From Cystobacter fuscus (GTDB lineage: Bacteria > Myxococcota > Myxococcia > Myxococcales > Myxococcaceae), in contig NZ_CP022098.1 in NCBI RefSeq assembly GCF_002305875.1, forward strand, positions 2,046,001 through 2,110,000: a DNA stretch of 64,000 bases, written 5' to 3'. Shown here one piece after another: positions 26,285 to 35,483 of the stretch (its first letter is position 1; each line of letters opens with the position of its first letter). The notes beneath the pieces were generated by a model, which worked only from the letters and a program-made list of their open reading frames with translations, searched no databases and was not told where the DNA came from. Position numbers and translations under genes: made by a program.

Positions 26285-27715
26285 ATGCCCATCAGCCCGA
26301 TCAACAACAGGCCTGCGCAGGCGACGCACACTCCGGCGCGAACGAGCAACACCCCCAGCATCAGCTCGACGAATGGGAGCGCGAAGAGCGGTGCCACGAC
26401 CGAGGCCGCGACGACAGGGAGCGCGGGCGCGCCCACGGGCCAACAGGTCCAACAGCAGAAGCCGCCCGCCTCGGCTCCTCCCGACTGGCACCAGGACCAG
26501 CTCGGCAAGCCGAAGGCGCCTTCCCAGGAGCCCTCCTCCGGCAATGCCGTGTTCAAGTCGAAGGACGACGTCGCCGCGATGAACGCGCGGCGCAACTCCG
26601 TCTATGGGGCCCGCCCTTCCGGCTCTTCGGGTCGCGCCGCGGCGACGGCACAGACCAGCCCTTCGTCGGCGAGGGCCGGTGCCCACTCGCCCGCGGCGCC
26701 TGCTCCCGCGGCCTCACGCAATTCCGAGACCCCCGCGTCCGGCCAGCCTCCCCGGAAGCTCAACGACGCGCTCGCCGCCGAGATCGCGCAATACCATTAC
26801 GACCCCGCCCAGCCCAACGACCGCAAGCGGATGAACTCGCAGGCCGACTATGGCGTCGTGCATCCGGACCTGCCGGGCATCCGCACCCGCCTGCCCTCCG
26901 TCCCCATGGAGAATCAACCAATCCGGGGCGAGGGCTTCGCCGACTTCACTCGCGACGCCCGGGTCTCCACACACCGGCTCATGGAAGGACAGACCGGCCA
27001 CGCCATGCTCACCGAGTTGAACAACAGCACCGAGCGGCTCAACCCCGGCGCCACGGGAACGCAGAAGGTACCCCTGACGGCCGTGGACATCCGCGAGAGC
27101 AATCGCATGAGCCATCACCCCCGGCTCGATCCGAACCTCACCTCCGACGCCGCCATTTTCGCGGACGCACAGCAGGCATACCGTTTCAATGGCCAGCCGA
27201 GCGCGGGCAAGGCCAGCAACATCAATTACAATCCGCAGGGGGGAAAGACCAATCCCCAGGATACCGCCACGCAGGTGGGGGACAACCGCGCCAACAGTCT
27301 GGGTCATGAGATGACGCACGCCTGGCGCGCCGCCCACGGCGTCGCCGTAGCACCCTTGGAATCGAGCAAGCACGCCCAGCACCCCACGCTTCAGCGGTAC
27401 AACAATCCCGATGGGACGAACCTCCCCAAGGCGGTCATCAGCCATCACAACCTGCTCAAGGAGGAGTTCGAGACGGTGGGCCTCCAGCCGACCCCAGGCC
27501 GTCCCAACGCGCCCTCGGAGAACAAGATCCGCCGGGAGCTCGGCATGCCCCCGCGCACGGACTACTCTGGGGAGGGCCCCAACGGGCAGACCGAGGAAGC
27601 GCTGGCCAGAATCGATGCGGGCACTGACAACCGGACCTTCTTCCAGAAGCACGAGAAGAGCCCGTTCTACCGCCCCTCGGACGTCCAGAAGATCGTCTCC
27701 GATCTGGAGAAGTGA
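26285..27715 (+). CDS. Putative effector: M91/NleD-like zinc metalloprotease with RRNSVYG tag
   Basis: A 476-residue protein; GGAGG lies 9 nt before ATG. The first 160 residues are low-complexity (Ser/Thr/Pro/Ala) like secretion leaders. Residues 68-108 include [14 protein letters not shown]...[20 protein letters not shown], closely shared with the C58 protein at 35725-36858. The C-terminal half has HEMTH (341-345) in [13 protein letters not shown] and a downstream LLKEEFE Glu near 393, the zinc site of the M91 family (NleD, HopH1/XopG effectors). It likely cleaves a host or prey protein after delivery. A hairpin terminator follows. It has no Sec signal, so a specialised secretion route is expected. 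Confidence 0.75.
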   Translation: MPISPINNRPAQATHTPARTSNTPSISSTNGSAKSGATTEAATTGSAGAPTGQQVQQQKPPASAPPDWHQDQLGKPKAPSQEPSSGNAVFKSKDDVAAMNARRNSVYGARPSGSSGRAAATAQTSPSSARAGAHSPAAPAPAASRNSETPASGQPPRKLNDALAAEIAQYHYDPAQPNDRKRMNSQADYGVVHPDLPGIRTRLPSVPMENQPIRGEGFADFTRDARVSTHRLMEGQTGHAMLTELNNSTERLNPGATGTQKVPLTAVDIRESNRMSHHPRLDPNLTSDAAIFADAQQAYRFNGQPSAGKASNINYNPQGGKTNPQDTATQVGDNRANSLGHEMTHAWRAAHGVAVAPLESSKHAQHPTLQRYNNPDGTNLPKAVISHHNLLKEEFETVGLQPTPGRPNAPSENKIRRELGMPPRTDYSGEGPNGQTEEALARIDAGTDNRTFFQKHEKSPFYRPSDVQKIVSDLEK

Positions 27716-27726
27716 CGCGCCGGGCT

Positions 27727-27751
27727 CCGGCGCCCCGATGAGGGGCGCCGG
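27727..27751 (+). terminator. Hairpin terminator of the M91-like effector gene
   Basis: CCGGCGCCCC (27727-27736) pairs exactly with GGGGCGCCGG (27742-27751) around GATGA, 12 bp after the stop codon. Confidence 0.65.
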
Positions 27752-28027
27752 GCCCCACCTCACATGTTGCGCCGGTACTGCCCGCCCACCTCGTAGAGCG
27801 TGCGGGAGATCTGCCCGAGCGTGCAGACCTTACAGGCTCCCCAAGCAGGAGAGGAGGGAGCGAACGTGGCAACCCAGGCAGGAGTCAGCAAGGAGCCGAA
27901 GAAGGAGCGCATGCCGCGACTGGATTGGGCCGGGCTGCTGCGCCGGACGTTCGTTTTGGACGTCTTCACCTGTGCATGCTGTGGAGGCAAGCGCCGGGTG
28001 TTGGCGTACCTGATGGCCTCCTCATAA
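27752..28027 (+). pseudogene. IS91-type transposase C-terminal fragment
   Basis: From about 27835 the frame encodes AGEEGANVATQAGVSKEPKK, then MPRLDWAGLLRRTFVLDVFT and CACCGGKRRVLAYLMA, the end of IS91/ISCR-like transposases with its C-x-x-C zinc motif. It is cut at 28023 by the serine-recombinase element. A shorter related scrap is at 41334-41457. The bases before 27835 hold a short minus-strand remnant (ISRTLYEVGGQYRRNM) that I cannot name. Confidence 0.6.
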
Positions 28028-30130
28028 TGCCCCACCTTCCTCCACACTTATTTGAGCAGCTCCGCGTCCGCTGGAGCCATTTCCCTGGGCCTTGGCGGCC
28101 CTCAGCCGCTTGAGTGTCGAGCGATCGAGCTTGTACCACCGAGGAGTGCCCGGACCGCCGCCCTCGACACATCGCAGCCAGCCCTTCTCGACCCAGGTGC
28201 GCACCATTGTCTCAGTAACATCCAGCAGTGCGGCGACACCGTGCGTTGAGTACAGGCCGTCAGCCCGGCGCTCCGGCTGTCGAGGCCGTCCTCGCCGTCG
28301 TCCCACCGGCTGGCGGTGGATGCCGTAGCGCCTGCGCACCCAGCGCACCGCTTGCTTGTCCCAGGCGCGCTTGACTCCGGAGGGCAGCCCCCTTCGGTTC
28401 AGCTCAGCCGCTATCTCCCTATCGGTCCTCTTCTGCTCCACCAGTGTGCCAATGAGCTTGATGGTCTCGGGCGAGGTAGCCCTCGTGTAGGAAGGGCGGC
28501 GTGCAATGGTCAGGTCGCTGCACGCACCGGTCTGCCATAGCACCTGGATGTGAATCCCGCGCTCCGGGACTTCCACAGGGCTGAGCGCCACCTCTCGCAC
28601 CAGAATCCGCAGCAGGTTCTTGCGCTCGGCATTCGTCGTGCTCCGTGCGTGCCAGACGTACGACAAGTCCTTGGCCAGTTCGAGCAGGCGTGCTCTGTCC
28701 TGGCTCGTGAGTTCCACCTTCTCGCGCCGCAGTACCTGCTGGTGCTCGCGCTCGAGCACCTCCAACTCGCCCAGCTTCTCGTTCCACTCACGCTCCAGCG
28801 TGCGGGCCACCACGCGGTTGTCCGGGTCCACCGCCTTGTAACGGCGCTCGGCCAGTTGCGCCTCGTAGTGCGCCCGCTCCAGCCGCAGCTTCCACTGACG
28901 CCCTACCTCCTGGGCCTGCCGTTCCACCTCCCGGGTGATGGCCAGGCCCAGCTCAATCTCCGGAGGCTGGACTGTCTCCAGAAAGAGTCGGGCGACTGCC
29001 TCGTCAATGCCTGCGGCCGACACCGTCCAGCACATGCCCTTGTCGGTGATGCGGCGGCACTCGTAGTACGGATGCCCGGACTCCCGGTAGGCCGTCTGCA
29101 TCCGGTGACCGCACCGGCCACAGAGCACCAGCCCCTGCAACAGAGCGCTCCCTTCGCGGGCAGCACCGCGTTGGTCCGGCTGCTGGTAGCTGGGATGGTT
29201 GGTAGCGAGCCTCTTCTGGTTGGCTTCGTATTCCTCCCAGCTGATGTAGGCCGGGTGGTGGTTCTTCAGGCATACCTTCCATGCTTCCCGCGGCAAACGC
29301 GTACGGCGCTGGCGCCGCAACTGTCCGTCCACCAGCGCCATGTGCCTCTCATTGCGCCCGAAGACATAGGCACCGGCGTAGGTGGGGTTGTGGAGCATGG
29401 AGAGCAGCAGGGTGTAGCGCGGTGGCTCCGGGTGCAATTGGTGCGTGCCCGGCTCTCGCACGGGCAGCTTCAACCCGTTCTTCATGAAGTAGCGCAGCAC
29501 GGCATAGGCGCTGCCCTCCAGGCGAAAGCGCTCGAAAACAAGGCGCACGGCTCGCTGCACCCCTTCGTCGGGGTCGAAGCGAAACCGGCTCGTTGTCTCC
29601 TCCCACTCATAGCCCACGGGCGGCGTGATGTGGAGGGCACCACGCCGTGCCTTGGACAGCTTGCCGCCCTGCAAGCGCAAACGCATCCAGTACAACTCGG
29701 CTTCGCTCATGGTGCCCTTGAGGCCCAGCAGCAGCCGGTCATTGTAGTCGCGCGGAGTGTAGACGGCCTGTTCATCGACCAGCACCACGTCGGCCAGGCC
29801 GCACAAGTCCAGCAGCCGGTGCCAGTCCGCCGAGGAGCGCGCCAGGCGAGAGACTTCCAGCGAGAAGATGGCGCCGACGCGTCCGTGCGCGACCTCCTCG
29901 GCCATGCGCTGGAAGCCCGCCCGCCAGTCCGCGCTCGTACCGCTCTGGCCCATGTCTTCATCGATTATCTCAATGCGCTCGGGCGGCCAGCCCAGCTCCA
30001 GAGCACGCTGGCGCAGGGCGTACTGACGGGCCGTGGACTCACGATGCTCATGGACCTGACTGAGCGTGGACTGGCGCAGATACACCACCGCTCGACGCTC
30101 CAGATGCGTGGCTCGAACCTTGTCGTTCAT
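28022..30130 (-). CDS. Large serine recombinase
   Basis: A 702-residue enzyme. The N-terminal resolvase domain has VVYLRQSTLSQ with Ser21 and SLEVSRLARSSADW. It is followed by the recombinase domain (YAVLRYFMKNGLKLP; LLSMLHNPTYAGAYVFGR), a zinc ribbon (LCGRCGHRM...YYECRR), a coiled coil (ERAHYEAQLAERRYKAVD) and a C-terminal MerR-like HTH (HGVAALLDVTETMVRTWVEK). This is a full-length, probably active recombinase of a self-moving element. Its ATG overlaps the stop of the DUF5372 gene (ATGA). Confidence 0.9.
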   Translation of the reverse strand: MNDKVRATHLERRAVVYLRQSTLSQVHEHRESTARQYALRQRALELGWPPERIEIIDEDMGQSGTSADWRAGFQRMAEEVAHGRVGAIFSLEVSRLARSSADWHRLLDLCGLADVVLVDEQAVYTPRDYNDRLLLGLKGTMSEAELYWMRLRLQGGKLSKARRGALHITPPVGYEWEETTSRFRFDPDEGVQRAVRLVFERFRLEGSAYAVLRYFMKNGLKLPVREPGTHQLHPEPPRYTLLLSMLHNPTYAGAYVFGRNERHMALVDGQLRRQRRTRLPREAWKVCLKNHHPAYISWEEYEANQKRLATNHPSYQQPDQRGAAREGSALLQGLVLCGRCGHRMQTAYRESGHPYYECRRITDKGMCWTVSAAGIDEAVARLFLETVQPPEIELGLAITREVERQAQEVGRQWKLRLERAHYEAQLAERRYKAVDPDNRVVARTLEREWNEKLGELEVLEREHQQVLRREKVELTSQDRARLLELAKDLSYVWHARSTTNAERKNLLRILVREVALSPVEVPERGIHIQVLWQTGACSDLTIARRPSYTRATSPETIKLIGTLVEQKRTDREIAAELNRRGLPSGVKRAWDKQAVRWVRRRYGIHRQPVGRRRGRPRQPERRADGLYSTHGVAALLDVTETMVRTWVEKGWLRCVEGGGPGTPRWYKLDRSTLKRLRAAKAQGNGSSGRGAAQISVEEGGAL

Positions 30131-30663
30131 CGCCTTCCTCCGCGTCTACGGTTTCGGCGCGCAGCGCCTTGTGCAGCAGGGCGGCCCACGTGCCGAGCAG
30201 TTGCTGCCTTGCCGCCACGGGCAGTGCCGACCACGGCGGGCCGGATTTCTGGGGTGGACACGTTGGCATGTGTCAACGTAGGTCCACCGTGGGACAGGGG
30301 CGCGGTTGATGAGCCCTGGGGGCGACCGAGCGCCACCTGCACTGCGCTGGCAAGCTTGAGCAGAACGGGGACGGAGAGGCGGACTGCGCGACCACCGACG
30401 CTCGGCGGAACGAGGGGTGGGGAGCGGTCCGTCCACTCGAGCGGCAGTCGCATGTACCGGCCGGGAGGGTACTCCACGTCGACGTAGCGCCGACCGTCCT
30501 GGCTGCGGATGAACCGGGCGACCGGCAGCATCACGCCCTTGAGGGGGTGGACCGGCAGCGTTACGGCCACGTGCTCAAATAAGGGTGGCGGACCCGTGGC
30601 AGTGTGTCGATGCCGTCCTGACGGCACCCAACGCAGTGTGCGCCATTCCGCGGCACCTGGCAC
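30127..30663 (-). CDS. DUF5372-family protein, partner of the serine recombinase
   Basis: A 178-residue protein. The core FEHVAVTLPVHPLKGVMLPV...RSQDGRRYVDV, with PLEWTD later, matches the DUF5372 family, which I know as a gene commonly placed just before large serine recombinases. It is translationally coupled to the recombinase. It may be a recombination directionality or DNA-binding partner. The exact start is uncertain. Confidence 0.65.
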   Translation of the reverse strand: MPGAAEWRTLRWVPSGRHRHTATGPPPLFEHVAVTLPVHPLKGVMLPVARFIRSQDGRRYVDVEYPPGRYMRLPLEWTDRSPPLVPPSVGGRAVRLSVPVLLKLASAVQVALGRPQGSSTAPLSHGGPTLTHANVSTPEIRPAVVGTARGGKAATARHVGRPAAQGAARRNRRRGGRR

Positions 30664-30921
30664 TGCCTACGCGGCTTGCTTGCGCTGGCTGCAGCCCAGG
30701 GGCCACCCCAGCAGGCGTGGTGTTGAGCCTCGAGCAGTCACGCGGCCAAAGACGCCCACGCCCCTGCTGCCTCCCCCTGGGGGGCCACCTGGGCCGACGT
30801 GTGCCCAATAGGGCTGCACCGTCTCTCCACCAGCACGGCGCACAGCCCGCCTGTCACCCGTCAGCAGCCCTCCTCCACCTCTCGGTTCCAGCCCTCCCCC
30901 TCAACAGGTCCCCCATCCCGC
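30664..30921. other. Gap beside the recombinase element
   Basis: No gene is seen. The sequence is Pro-codon-rich in forward frames, like the tail region of IS91-type elements, and it runs into the dispersed repeat at 30882. The region around 30795-30830 weakly resembles 40010-40045. Confidence 0.4.
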
Positions 30922-30923
30922 TT
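30882..30923. repeat. 42-bp dispersed repeat, copy 2
   Basis: Identical to the copy at 39715-39756 and one base different from that at 5705-5746. Identity with copy 3 extends upstream through CCTCCACCTC. It cuts the minus-strand PH-domain gene, supplying its stop codon. Confidence 0.75.
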
Positions 30924-31182
30924 ATACGCGGGTGACGTGGATGTCCTGGATGCGCCGGTAGGTGAGGTGGATCTCCCGCCGGAACAGGATGCCCCAGCTC
31001 ATCGACACCCCGTCCTCGCCGAACGAGTACTTGAGCGTCTCGTACCGGAAGAAGCTCACGAGCCAGGCGATGGGAAAGGCCGCCAGCGCTGCCAGTGACA
31101 CGAGGGTGTAGTCGCGCAGCAGCACGGGCGCGGGCCGGGTGAAGCCGCGCGGATCGAACGGAGGAGGGGACGCTGGGGCCAT
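30922..31182 (-). pseudogene. Truncated PH-domain (bPH2/YdbS-like) membrane protein
   Basis: 86 residues remain: a Pro-rich start, a membrane span (LVSLAALAAFPIAWLVSFF), then YETLKYSFGEDGVSMSWGIL and TYRRIQDIHVTR, the start of the bacterial PH domain of YdbS/YdbT proteins. The frame stops as it enters the dispersed repeat, so most of the PH domain is lost. Confidence 0.65.
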
Positions 31183-31231
31183 CGTCCAGCCATCGTACCC
31201 CTCCTCGGAGTCCGGTAGGCGCCCGCGGGGG

Positions 31232-32251
31232 CTAATTCTCCAGCATGAACTCGCGAAGGAACTGATTGACGAGCGCCGGCTTCTCCAGGGTGACCGAGTG
31301 GTCCGCATCGGGGATGCGCCGGAAGGTGAGGTCATGCACGTAATCCTCCAATCCCACCTGGCCAGACGGCAGGAGATAGGGGTCCATCTCGCCGTGGATG
31401 AAGAGCACGGGCAGGTCCACCTGGAGCTGCCACGGCGCCAGTCCGTCCAACAGGTTGCTGCCCCCCAGGCTGCCCTGGCCATCGGGAGGACCTATCTCCG
31501 CCGCCCGGTAGTAGTTGAGCCCGCCGGTGATGGCGCCCGGCTGCTTCCAGGCGGTGACCATCTCGGCCTCGTCCTCGGCGGAGATCTGGGCGCCCAGCTG
31601 CCGGGCGGCCTCGAACATCCCCTGCCGCCCGAAGGCGTAGTCATCGGCCATGATGAAGGGCTCGGCCTCGGGCGAGCGGAAGAGCAGCATGTACTGGCTG
31701 GCCTGCTGCTGGGTGGCGTCCTCGCGCAGGTCCCGGTTGAGCAGGGCGGGGTGCGTCATGTTGATGGTGACGAACCGGCTCACGTACTGGGGATGGCGCA
31801 GCACGAAGCTCCAGCCCACCAGCGCACCCCAGTCCTGCGAGACCAGGGTGAACTTGTTGATCCTCAGGTGGTCCGCCAGCGCGCGGATGTCCTCCACCAG
31901 GTGCTCGATGTGATACTGCCCGATGTCGGCCGGCTTCGAGCTCAGGTTGTAGCCACGCATGTCCGGGGCGATGACCTGGTGGTCCCTGCCCAGATCCTCG
32001 AGCTGCTTCTTCCAGATGCCCCAGTACTCGGGGAAGCCATGGAGGAAGATGATGGGTTCACCGGCACCCTGCGTCACGTAGTGCATACGGATGCCATTGA
32101 TGTCCGCGTATTGGTGTTCCAAGAGGAGACCCTCTTGGGCTTGGTTCGTTCCGAGGGTGCTCCACACCGCATTGCCCCGTGGGGCCTGCGCGAACGCGGA
32201 CGTGGCACACACGAGCCCCATGACAATCAGACCCAATCTGCTCAACCCCAT
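31232..32251 (-). CDS. Secreted epoxide hydrolase (alpha/beta fold)
   Basis: The start at 32251 has GAGGAG upstream; 339 residues. A Sec signal (LGLIVMGLVCATSAFAQA) directs export. The fold shows HGFPEYW (oxyanion and Trp), APDMRGY, the nucleophile Asp140 in SQDWGALVGW, an Asp in GEMDPY and His in DADHSV. An Asp nucleophile with HGFPE is the signature of epoxide hydrolases (or haloalkane dehalogenase relatives), which open epoxides to diols. The gene stands alone between fragments. Confidence 0.8.
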   Translation of the reverse strand: MGLSRLGLIVMGLVCATSAFAQAPRGNAVWSTLGTNQAQEGLLLEHQYADINGIRMHYVTQGAGEPIIFLHGFPEYWGIWKKQLEDLGRDHQVIAPDMRGYNLSSKPADIGQYHIEHLVEDIRALADHLRINKFTLVSQDWGALVGWSFVLRHPQYVSRFVTINMTHPALLNRDLREDATQQQASQYMLLFRSPEAEPFIMADDYAFGRQGMFEAARQLGAQISAEDEAEMVTAWKQPGAITGGLNYYRAAEIGPPDGQGSLGGSNLLDGLAPWQLQVDLPVLFIHGEMDPYLLPSGQVGLEDYVHDLTFRRIPDADHSVTLEKPALVNQFLREFMLEN

Positions 32252-32567
32252 GAACAATCTCCTCGGGTGCAAACACTGCGGGGAATTCCAGCCCGACGGT
32301 GACTGGAATGGCCACCATGCTCGAGCCAGACATCGAGCAGTATACATATGAAAAGACGAATAAGTCAGAAATTCGTGAAAACTCTAATTCACCGGAATCT
32401 CGTCAGCGCGGGGAGGCCGCATCCTCCGGCTTTCATTTTCTTGGAAATCGAGCACGGGGTGGCAACGGGTTGAGGCCCTCGTGCGCGAAGCGTCCCCCTC
32501 TTCAGGGGGCGGTGTGCGTGGCTCCCCCAATCAGGACCGGAGTCTAGGCGGGAAGACCGGGCGCCTC
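32252..32567. other. Intergenic region between two minus-strand genes
   Basis: No gene is supported. CCCCCT-CTTC-AGGGGG at 32494-32509 can form a hairpin about 60 nt after the stop of the C58 protease gene and may end its transcript. Confidence 0.5.
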
Positions 32568-33842
32568 CTACCGCCTGTACCTGTCGTAGTCGTCGTAGGG
32601 GGAGCCGTAGGTCGGAGACCGCGAAGGCGAATGCGAATACGGATCCGGAGAACTCGAGCGCCACTCCGAACGCCAATCCGGCTCCGGAGACGGCGACTGA
32701 CGAGGCGGAGGCGGGGGCGGGATCTCCAGGTGATCGACTCTGTACGAGGTGAATAGTCCCTGGGGTCCAACCGAGTTGATATCGACGTGCGCTTGCAGCA
32801 GTTTATGCATGGCGTTGCTGTTTCTCGCCGTGAAATCGCCGGTGTTCGGGTCCATGAACCTGAAGCTCCCATCGCTTTTACGCTCCATGGCAACGACATG
32901 TGAGTCCCTCGTTTGGAGGTTGTCGAAATGGATGCGGTAGAACCCGTTGTCCTGTGTGACACTCCGGATATCCCGGGCGATCTGGTTGGAGTCGCCACGC
33001 GTCCGGTAGCTTTGTTCCTCGCTGACTGCCTTCATCCCGCCATTGTAGGCGAAGTCCCGGTTCGCGGATGCCTCTTCATACCGCTCACGCAGCCTATCGA
33101 GAGTGGAGGGGGGTGCATACCCATCCTGCACGTCCTGGAGCTGCGCTTCGTACCTCGTCCTCGCGGATTTGTATTCTCTGTTGAGCTCCACGTTTTGATA
33201 CTGGGCGTTCACCATGGCAGCGCCGGGAGGGCGGCCTTCCGCGAGGTAGCTCTGGAAGGTTTCCGAGGCTTCCGCCGGGGTCTGGCTGGTTCTCGACGCC
33301 GAGAGCCACTTTGACACAATGCCGCTGCACACGCCGCGGCTGGCCCCTGGCGCATTGATGCCAGCCTGCGAAACGTATCCGGCGAGGTCGATGCCTTGAG
33401 CAGATCTCAAGACGTCGGCGACATCGTGTTGCGCTATCTGGGTGGCCCCCCATGGGGGGGCGGGGAACCCATTCACCGACTGAGTGGTCGGCTGGGACCG
33501 ACCCGGAGAGTAACGCCCCCCCCGCACCATGTGGGAGTCCGGGGTGTCGTGGGAAGACGTGCCCCTTGGCGGCGGCGAGGCCCTTCCGTAAACGCTGTCA
33601 CGGCGAACGTTGTAAACGGCTTGTTCTTGAGCGGAGGGAGCACTCGTGGGCAGAAGGGATGGGTCCGCCTGCCGCCGGGAATCGAAATGATTGTTCGTCT
33701 GACGGTCGTCATGGACGTTCGAGGGGGCTGTCTCTGCCTGGCGGGGAACGCGGACGGGACTCGAGGTTTGCTTCGTCCTGTCAGGTCCTTGCGTGGTGGA
33801 GTATTGAGGGGCCCGCGGGGGTTTGTTGTTGACATTGTACAT
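32568..33842 (-). CDS. Putative effector: YopT-like C58 cysteine protease (B) with RRDSVYG tag
   Basis: Start at 33842 with GGAG upstream; 424 residues and no Sec signal. The first 140 residues are low-complexity with VYNVRRDSVYG at 76-86. The protease core has the Cys in GASRGVCSGIVSKWL (Cys172), the His in DSHVVAMER (His315) and the Asp in FRFMDPNTGDF (Asp331), the Cys/His/Asp order of the YopT/AvrPphB family. A Pro-rich C-terminus ends in Arg/Tyr repeats. YopT-type enzymes cleave small host proteins. The Imm_11 gene lies 22 bp upstream in the same unit, which hints at a bacterial target or self-protection. Confidence 0.75.
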   Translation of the reverse strand: MYNVNNKPPRAPQYSTTQGPDRTKQTSSPVRVPRQAETAPSNVHDDRQTNNHFDSRRQADPSLLPTSAPSAQEQAVYNVRRDSVYGRASPPPRGTSSHDTPDSHMVRGGRYSPGRSQPTTQSVNGFPAPPWGATQIAQHDVADVLRSAQGIDLAGYVSQAGINAPGASRGVCSGIVSKWLSASRTSQTPAEASETFQSYLAEGRPPGAAMVNAQYQNVELNREYKSARTRYEAQLQDVQDGYAPPSTLDRLRERYEEASANRDFAYNGGMKAVSEEQSYRTRGDSNQIARDIRSVTQDNGFYRIHFDNLQTRDSHVVAMERKSDGSFRFMDPNTGDFTARNSNAMHKLLQAHVDINSVGPQGLFTSYRVDHLEIPPPPPPRQSPSPEPDWRSEWRSSSPDPYSHSPSRSPTYGSPYDDYDRYRR

Positions 33843-33864
33843 GGCTCGGGTCTCCAGAGTGTGT

Positions 33865-34476
33865 TCAGGGGTTTTCCGCGGGCAGTTCTTCTTCTTTGGG
33901 GCCCGTGACTTCATCGAACTCCAGTCCCGAGAGCCCCGAAAACATCAGCTCCTCCCGGAGGGTCTCCGATACGAGGAGCACCACCGTCCACCCCCGGGGG
34001 CGGAAGAGCTGGGTTCGCACCACCTTCGCGGGATCTATCCGGAGATCCCGGATGAGCTTGTACTGTCTGTCCTGCGTGGGACTCCCATCGTCCGGAGTCC
34101 GATACAGCACCTCAGCGCACCGCGCGTCATCGATGCACTGGACGGTCTTGGTCGCGACGAGAATGCGATGGGGTTCGCTCTGACCCTCGACATCCACCGG
34201 GAGGAGCTGCACGTCGTGGGGCGCCAGGCGCGTGAGGAGCTGGGCGAGCCGCTCGTGAACGATGGGCACCTCACTGATGCCCGCCACGGAGTAGGCCGTC
34301 GGGCGGCCCGGGGCGGCCAGGGGAACCTTGAGTGGTCCCCCGACACTCACGGGGTTGCCCCTCGTGAACATGAAGGGATCCTGGAAGGCCTGGCCCTGGG
34401 CATTCACCGGGTCGGCCAGCCGCCATTGTCCGTGGATGCTGGGGGGAGCGTTGAGCTTGAAGTAGCGCATGGTCAT
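33865..34476 (-). CDS. Imm_11 (DUF1629) family protein
   Basis: A 203-residue cytoplasmic protein. The pattern MRYFKLN..., DPFMFTRGNPV, KVPLAAPGRPTAYSVAGISE, HDVQLLPVDVEG..., CIDDARCAEV..., RIDPAKV..., GWTVVLLVSETLREEL is that of Imm_11 proteins, common in myxobacteria beside toxins. It precedes the C58 protease on the same strand with 22 bp between, so it is the likely protective partner. The start could also be the second Met (34470). Confidence 0.8.
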   Translation of the reverse strand: MTMRYFKLNAPPSIHGQWRLADPVNAQGQAFQDPFMFTRGNPVSVGGPLKVPLAAPGRPTAYSVAGISEVPIVHERLAQLLTRLAPHDVQLLPVDVEGQSEPHRILVATKTVQCIDDARCAEVLYRTPDDGSPTQDRQYKLIRDLRIDPAKVVRTQLFRPRGWTVVLLVSETLREELMFSGLSGLEFDEVTGPKEEELPAENP

Positions 34477-34570
34477 GAACGTGGGAGGGATCCCAGCGCC
34501 GCAGGGGAGAGGGAGCGTGGCGATCGTTCATGGGTACGGTTCCACCGGAAATCCGGTTACAGGGAGGCGG

Positions 34571-34616
34571 ATTTTTTTCCGCCGAGGCGTGCCTCCCCCG
34601 GTGGTGGAGGGGAGGC
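34571..34616 (-). terminator. Two adjacent hairpins after the HD fragment
   Basis: GCCTCCCC (34591-34598) pairs with GGGGAGGC (34609-34616), and a second stem GGCGGA/TCCGCC flanks a poly-T run at about 34566-34583. They lie just downstream of the stop at 34624 on the minus strand and may be the original terminator of that gene. Confidence 0.5.
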
Positions 34617-34623
34617 CCGGCGC

Positions 34624-34762
34624 TCAGAGCCCGCCGAGGGTCATCGACTGCTGGCGGCGGCTGAGGACCTTCACCGGCTGGATGGCCATCACGCGCATGA
34701 AGACCTGGAGCAGCTCCGGGTCGAACTTGTTGCGCATCTCCGTCCACATGAGCATCAGCGCC
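34624..34762 (-). pseudogene. C-terminal fragment of an HD-type phosphohydrolase protein
   Basis: The frame encodes ALMLMWTEMRNKFDPELLQV then FMRVMAIQPVKVLS, the last helices of HD/HD-GYP-like proteins known from myxobacteria. The 5' side is lost at a REP-like repeat (34769). Confidence 0.5.
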
Positions 34763-34768
34763 CGAGAT

Positions 34769-34877
34769 GGTGTCAAAGGACTCAACGGAGGACTTGGAGT
34801 TGGCCCACGGGGTGCAGCCGGGGAAGGTGTCAAAGGACTCGATCCGACACCTCGTCTCCTACGAATCGTCTGACACC
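34769..34877. repeat. Cluster of three REP-like repeats
   Basis: GGTGTCAAAGGACTCA at 34769-34784, GGTGTCAAAGGACTCG at 34826-34841 and, on the other strand, GGTGTCAGACGATTCG at 34862-34877. The last two face each other as a REPIN-like pair. The motif matches the left end of the Y1 transposase element. Confidence 0.65.
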
Positions 34878-34939
34878 CTTTCCGGCCTACGCGCGCAGAC
34901 CTCGGTGTGGAACGACGTGCCGCGGGCGAGGGGACGGGG

Positions 34940-35045
34940 TGCTGAAGGTGTAACCGGAAAATGGGGGACTCCGTATCGGTAGGTACTTCCCCTAAGACGG
35001 GGGAGCGACGGAAACCACCGTCCCCATTCCACGGGAGCACACGAC
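34940..35045 (+). promoter_or_regulatory. Conserved leader, cassette B
   Basis: Nearly identical to 25757-25857, with small changes that keep both stems: CTTCCCC/GGGGGAG and GACGG/CCGTC. It ends with the ribosome site GGGAG before the peptide ATG. Confidence 0.65.
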
Positions 35046-35297
35046 ATGATGAAGACACTGAAGGTGGGATTGCTCGGGCTGGCGCTGGGTGTGGCGAGCG
35101 CCTTTGTCCTCCCCTCGCAGGTGGCGATGGCCGACGGCCCCTCTTCGGGGGCAGCGGGGGGGGCCACGCAGTCCACCCAGAGCGGCTCCACCTGTAACCT
35201 CTGCAAGGCGGCGTGCGAGATTAAGAAGCTGCAGTGTGGGAACTCGAATGTGTGTTCTCTCAATGCGTCGCGCTGCAAGCTCTCCTGCGGGTGTTGA
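35046..35297 (+). CDS. Secreted small peptide B with eight Cys
   Basis: An 83-residue precursor. The signal peptide is identical to that of peptide A up to VAMA; the mature part keeps GPSSG..GG and then differs, with eight Cys (CNLC, C, C, C, C, C and CGC at the end). This is a defensin-like Cys density. It lies upstream of a C58 fragment and the C58 effector A on the same strand. Likely an exported disulfide-bonded peptide; activity unknown. Confidence 0.7.
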   Translation: MMKTLKVGLLGLALGVASAFVLPSQVAMADGPSSGAAGGATQSTQSGSTCNLCKAACEIKKLQCGNSNVCSLNASRCKLSCGC

Positions 35298-35483
35298 GCA
35301 AGCGCCTCACCAAGAACTACGGGACCGCCGCTGGATGCTGGCAGTCAACAGGCCCTGCCACGAACCTGAGAGGAGCGCGGCCTGAGCAGATTGGCTGCGC
35401 CTTCTCTACCTTCGGGAGCCTGGGGCGAGAAACAGGAGGCGGCGAACCTCGGGGAGGGCTGTCTCACACCCGGACGGGGGATA

